7,739 nucleotides of DNA, taken from the NCBI GenBank assembly GCA_021793135.1, contig JAJYTI010000105.1, positions 1-7,739 of the forward strand. The letters are read 5' to 3'. Positions within the stretch are counted from its first letter, which is position 1; the number at the start of each line of letters is the position of its first letter. Origin of the DNA: Bacteroidota bacterium. Its GTDB lineage: Bacteria > Bacteroidota > Bacteroidia > Flavobacteriales > Flavobacteriaceae. Positions 6,168 through 7,739 of the stretch are shown piece by piece. The translations under genes were made by a program, and so were the position numbers. The notes beneath the pieces were generated by a model. That model was given only the letters and a program-made list of their open reading frames with translations, did no database searches and was not told where the DNA came from.

Positions 6168-6917
6168 ATGAAAGTGAAAACTATTTTAGTTTCCCAACCT
6201 CAGCCTAAAGCTGAGAATTCTCCATATTTTGACCTAATGGAGAAACAAAAAGTTAAGGTGGACTTCCGTTCCTTTATTCATGTAGAGGGAGCGACGAGCA
6301 AGGATGTTCGCTCGCAAAAGATTGATTTAAGCAAGTATACCGCTATTATTCTTACCAGTAGAAATGCCGTAGATCACTTTTTCCGTATCGCAGATGAATT
6401 GCGTTACAAAGTGCCAGATGCATTAAAATATTTCTGCAAGAGTGAGGCTGTTGCTTATTACTTACAAAAGTATGTAGTATATCGCAAACGTAAAATATAC
6501 GTAGGTAAACGAAATTTAGAGGACTTAATGCCATTAATTAAAAAGCATAAGAATGAAACTTTCTTGCTTCCATCCTCTGATCAGTTAAAACCATCTGTAC
6601 CAAAACTACTAGATGAATCAGGAATTAAATGGCAACGAGCTATATTCTACAAAACGGTAATTAGTGATTTATCGGATTTAGAAAACGTATACTATGACAT
6701 CTTGGTATTCTTTAGTCCAAGTGGAATAAAGTCATTATTTGAGAACTTCCCTAACTTTAAACAAAACAACACACGTATTGCGGCGTTTGGGAACACCACA
6801 GTAAAAGCTGCAGAGGAAAAAGGATTACGCGTAGACATCGAAGCTCCTACTCCAGAGACGCCTTCTATGACTATGGCATTAGAAAAATATATTAAAGAAA
6901 AGAATAGCCAAAAATAA
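6168..6917 (+). CDS. hemD: Uroporphyrinogen-III synthase family protein
   Basis: This 249-residue protein fits the two-domain uroporphyrinogen-III synthase fold. That enzyme closes hydroxymethylbilane with inversion of ring D in heme and siroheme synthesis, in the cytoplasm. The family is weakly conserved. Visible hallmarks are VSQPQP at the N-terminal strand (8-13), IILTSRNAVDHFF (60-72), DILVFFSPSGIKSLF (177-191), IAAFGNTTVKAA (204-215) and the C-terminal APTPETPSMTMALEKYI (226-242). Length is normal. The start at 6168 is the first Met and gives the expected strand MKVKTILVSQPQP. No other heme genes are in view, so whether this is the main HemD or a paralogue kept next to DUF4271 cannot be settled here. 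It ends before a strong terminator. Confidence 0.82.
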   Translation: MKVKTILVSQPQPKAENSPYFDLMEKQKVKVDFRSFIHVEGATSKDVRSQKIDLSKYTAIILTSRNAVDHFFRIADELRYKVPDALKYFCKSEAVAYYLQKYVVYRKRKIYVGKRNLEDLMPLIKKHKNETFLLPSSDQLKPSVPKLLDESGIKWQRAIFYKTVISDLSDLENVYYDILVFFSPSGIKSLFENFPNFKQNNTRIAAFGNTTVKAAEEKGLRVDIEAPTPETPSMTMALEKYIKEKNSQK

Positions 6918-6936
6918 ACGGCTTAACTCATAAAAT

Positions 6937-6968
6937 AAAAAATGGCTCTGAGTTCAGAGCCATTTTTT
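6937..6968. terminator. Hairpin terminator after hemD (bidirectional)
   Basis: AAAAAATGGCTCTGA (6937-6951) and TCAGAGCCATTTTTT (6954-6968) are perfectly complementary. In practice this is a 14-bp stem with a 4-nt loop. The stem has a GC-rich core and ends in a T tract on the + strand and an equal T run on the - strand. It lies 19 bp after the hemD stop and is the obvious + strand terminator. Confidence 0.88.
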
Positions 6969-6991
6969 ATACCTCTTCTTTAAATAACACC

Positions 6992-7033
6992 AAAATAAAA
7001 ATGCCTTTCTATCTAGAAAGGCATTTTTATTTT
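6992..7033. terminator. Hairpin terminator after pckA (bidirectional)
   Basis: A perfect 19-bp inverted repeat, 6992-7010 paired with 7015-7033, surrounds the loop ATCT. The core ATGCCTTTCT / AGAAAGGCAT is flanked by A/T-rich arms, so each strand ends in a U-rich run. It lies 18 bp after the pckA stop codon and is the likely pckA terminator, backing up the hemD terminator from the other side. Confidence 0.88.
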
Positions 7034-7051
7034 ATCGCTTAAAACTTTGAA

Positions 7052-7739
7052 TTAGTCATGTTTTGGCGCACCGTCTAAGATTTCTTGACTAGCTTCTGCC
7101 TCAAACTGTTTAAAGTTCTCTTTAAAAGTCTTAGCTAATTCTTTAGCTTTTTTATCGTACTCTGCTTTATCTGCCCACGTATTACGAGGGTTTAATACTT
7201 CTGATGGAACATTTGGAACCTCTTGTGGAACTGCAATTTGGAATACAGGATGTTTTTCATATGCTGCATTATCCAATTCGCCATTCATAGCAGCAGTAAT
7301 CATCGCTCTAGTATAAGCTAACTTCATTCTGCTACCTACTCCGTAAGGACCACCAGTCCATCCAGTATTAACTAACCATACGTTTACACCAGCTTCTAGC
7401 ATCTTCTTACTAAGCATATCAGCATAGCGAGTTGGGTGCAACGGTAAGAATGGCGCTCCAAAACATGCTGAGAAGTTTGGTTCTGGCTCATTTACTCCTG
7501 CTTCTGTTCCAGCAACTTTGGCTGTATATCCGCTAATAAAGTGATATGCAGCTTGACCTGGAGTTAATTTAGAAATCGGAGGTAATACACCAAAAGCATC
7601 TGCTGTTAAGAAGAAAATGTTCTTTGGTTGTCCAGCTACCGACGGTTCTTGAATATTTTTAATATGTGTAATCGGATAACTTACACGAGTATTTGGTGTA
7701 ATATCGGTTGCAGCAAAATCTACATTACATAGATCGGAA
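7052..7739 (-). CDS. pckA: Phosphoenolpyruvate carboxykinase (ATP), C-terminal part
   Basis: The frame runs open to the window end, so the visible 228 residues are the C-terminal part of a protein of roughly 530-540 residues. The enzyme converts oxaloacetate and ATP to phosphoenolpyruvate, CO2 and ADP, the entry step of gluconeogenesis. Diagnostic blocks, numbered in the visible part, are TDITPNTRVSYP (11-22), the metal-binding strand FFLTADAFGVLPP (42-54, Asp47), FISGYTAKVAGTE (67-79), FSACFGAPFLPLHPTRYA (89-106) and NTGWTGGPYGVG (124-135). These mark the ATP-using family rather than the GTP type. The C-terminus ending GAPKHD is intact. The P-loop and other N-terminal active-site parts lie outside the window. 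There are no frame breaks. Confidence 0.96.
   Translation of the reverse strand, partial: SDLCNVDFAATDITPNTRVSYPITHIKNIQEPSVAGQPKNIFFLTADAFGVLPPISKLTPGQAAYHFISGYTAKVAGTEAGVNEPEPNFSACFGAPFLPLHPTRYADMLSKKMLEAGVNVWLVNTGWTGGPYGVGSRMKLAYTRAMITAAMNGELDNAAYEKHPVFQIAVPQEVPNVPSEVLNPRNTWADKAEYDKKAKELAKTFKENFKQFEAEASQEILDGAPKHD

Noticed and set aside
6352..6534. Open - strand frame inside hemD
   Set aside because: It is antisense to a gene with clear family motifs and resembles nothing known.
7439..7441. TTG codon at 7439-7441 as the start of a short 129-residue - strand gene
   Set aside because: The frame continues without a stop to the window end and the upstream translation matches ATP-type PEP carboxykinase, so this is an internal Leu codon of pckA.
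1..7739. Search for mobile elements, CRISPR repeats, tRNA or rRNA genes, phage genes or defence systems
   Set aside because: No transposase, long terminal repeat, regular spaced repeat, tRNA-like cloverleaf or defence protein was seen by eye; the genes are ordinary chromosomal ones.

Overview
The window is AT-rich chromosomal DNA with short intergenic gaps. It lacks clear Shine-Dalgarno sequences and carries several Bacteroidetes-type -7 promoter elements (TAnnTTTG). Together with the gene set (DUF4271, DUF4296, the DDQVHFREPG-type dihydroorotase, and a LuxE-like protein without lux genes), this points to a member of the Bacteroidota, most likely family Flavobacteriaceae. The genus cannot be told from this sequence.

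Layout, left to right: (1) the 3' end of a LuxE-like acyl-protein synthetase gene on the + strand, cut by the window start. (2) A bidirectional hairpin terminator. (3) tyrS on the - strand. (4) A 78-bp divergent promoter region, then an NAD(P)-dependent epimerase/dehydratase-type gene on the + strand. (5) A three-gene - strand operon, in transcription order: DPM1-like family 2 glycosyltransferase, dihydroorotase (pyrC) and a small DUF4296 lipoprotein. Its last gene ends only 4 bp from the epimerase stop codon. (6) A second divergent promoter region, then a + strand pair of a DUF4271 membrane protein and a uroporphyrinogen-III synthase family protein. (7) Two strong back-to-back hairpin terminators. 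(8) The 3' part of pckA (ATP-type phosphoenolpyruvate carboxykinase) on the - strand, cut by the window end.

Most genes are housekeeping: tRNA charging, pyrimidine synthesis, tetrapyrrole synthesis, gluconeogenesis and lipid-linked sugar transfer. Four are poorly understood: the LuxE-like protein, the epimerase, DUF4296 and DUF4271. I see no mobile element, CRISPR array, phage gene, RNA gene or defence system, and no convincing sign of an undescribed system. The points most worth a second look are small-scale: a probable leaderless mRNA for the epimerase, a GTG start for DUF4271 that removes a spurious 33-residue extension, a Gln in place of the first metal-site His of dihydroorotase, and a Cys near the C-terminus of the orphan LuxE-like protein. 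No stretch longer than 300 bases lacks a gene.
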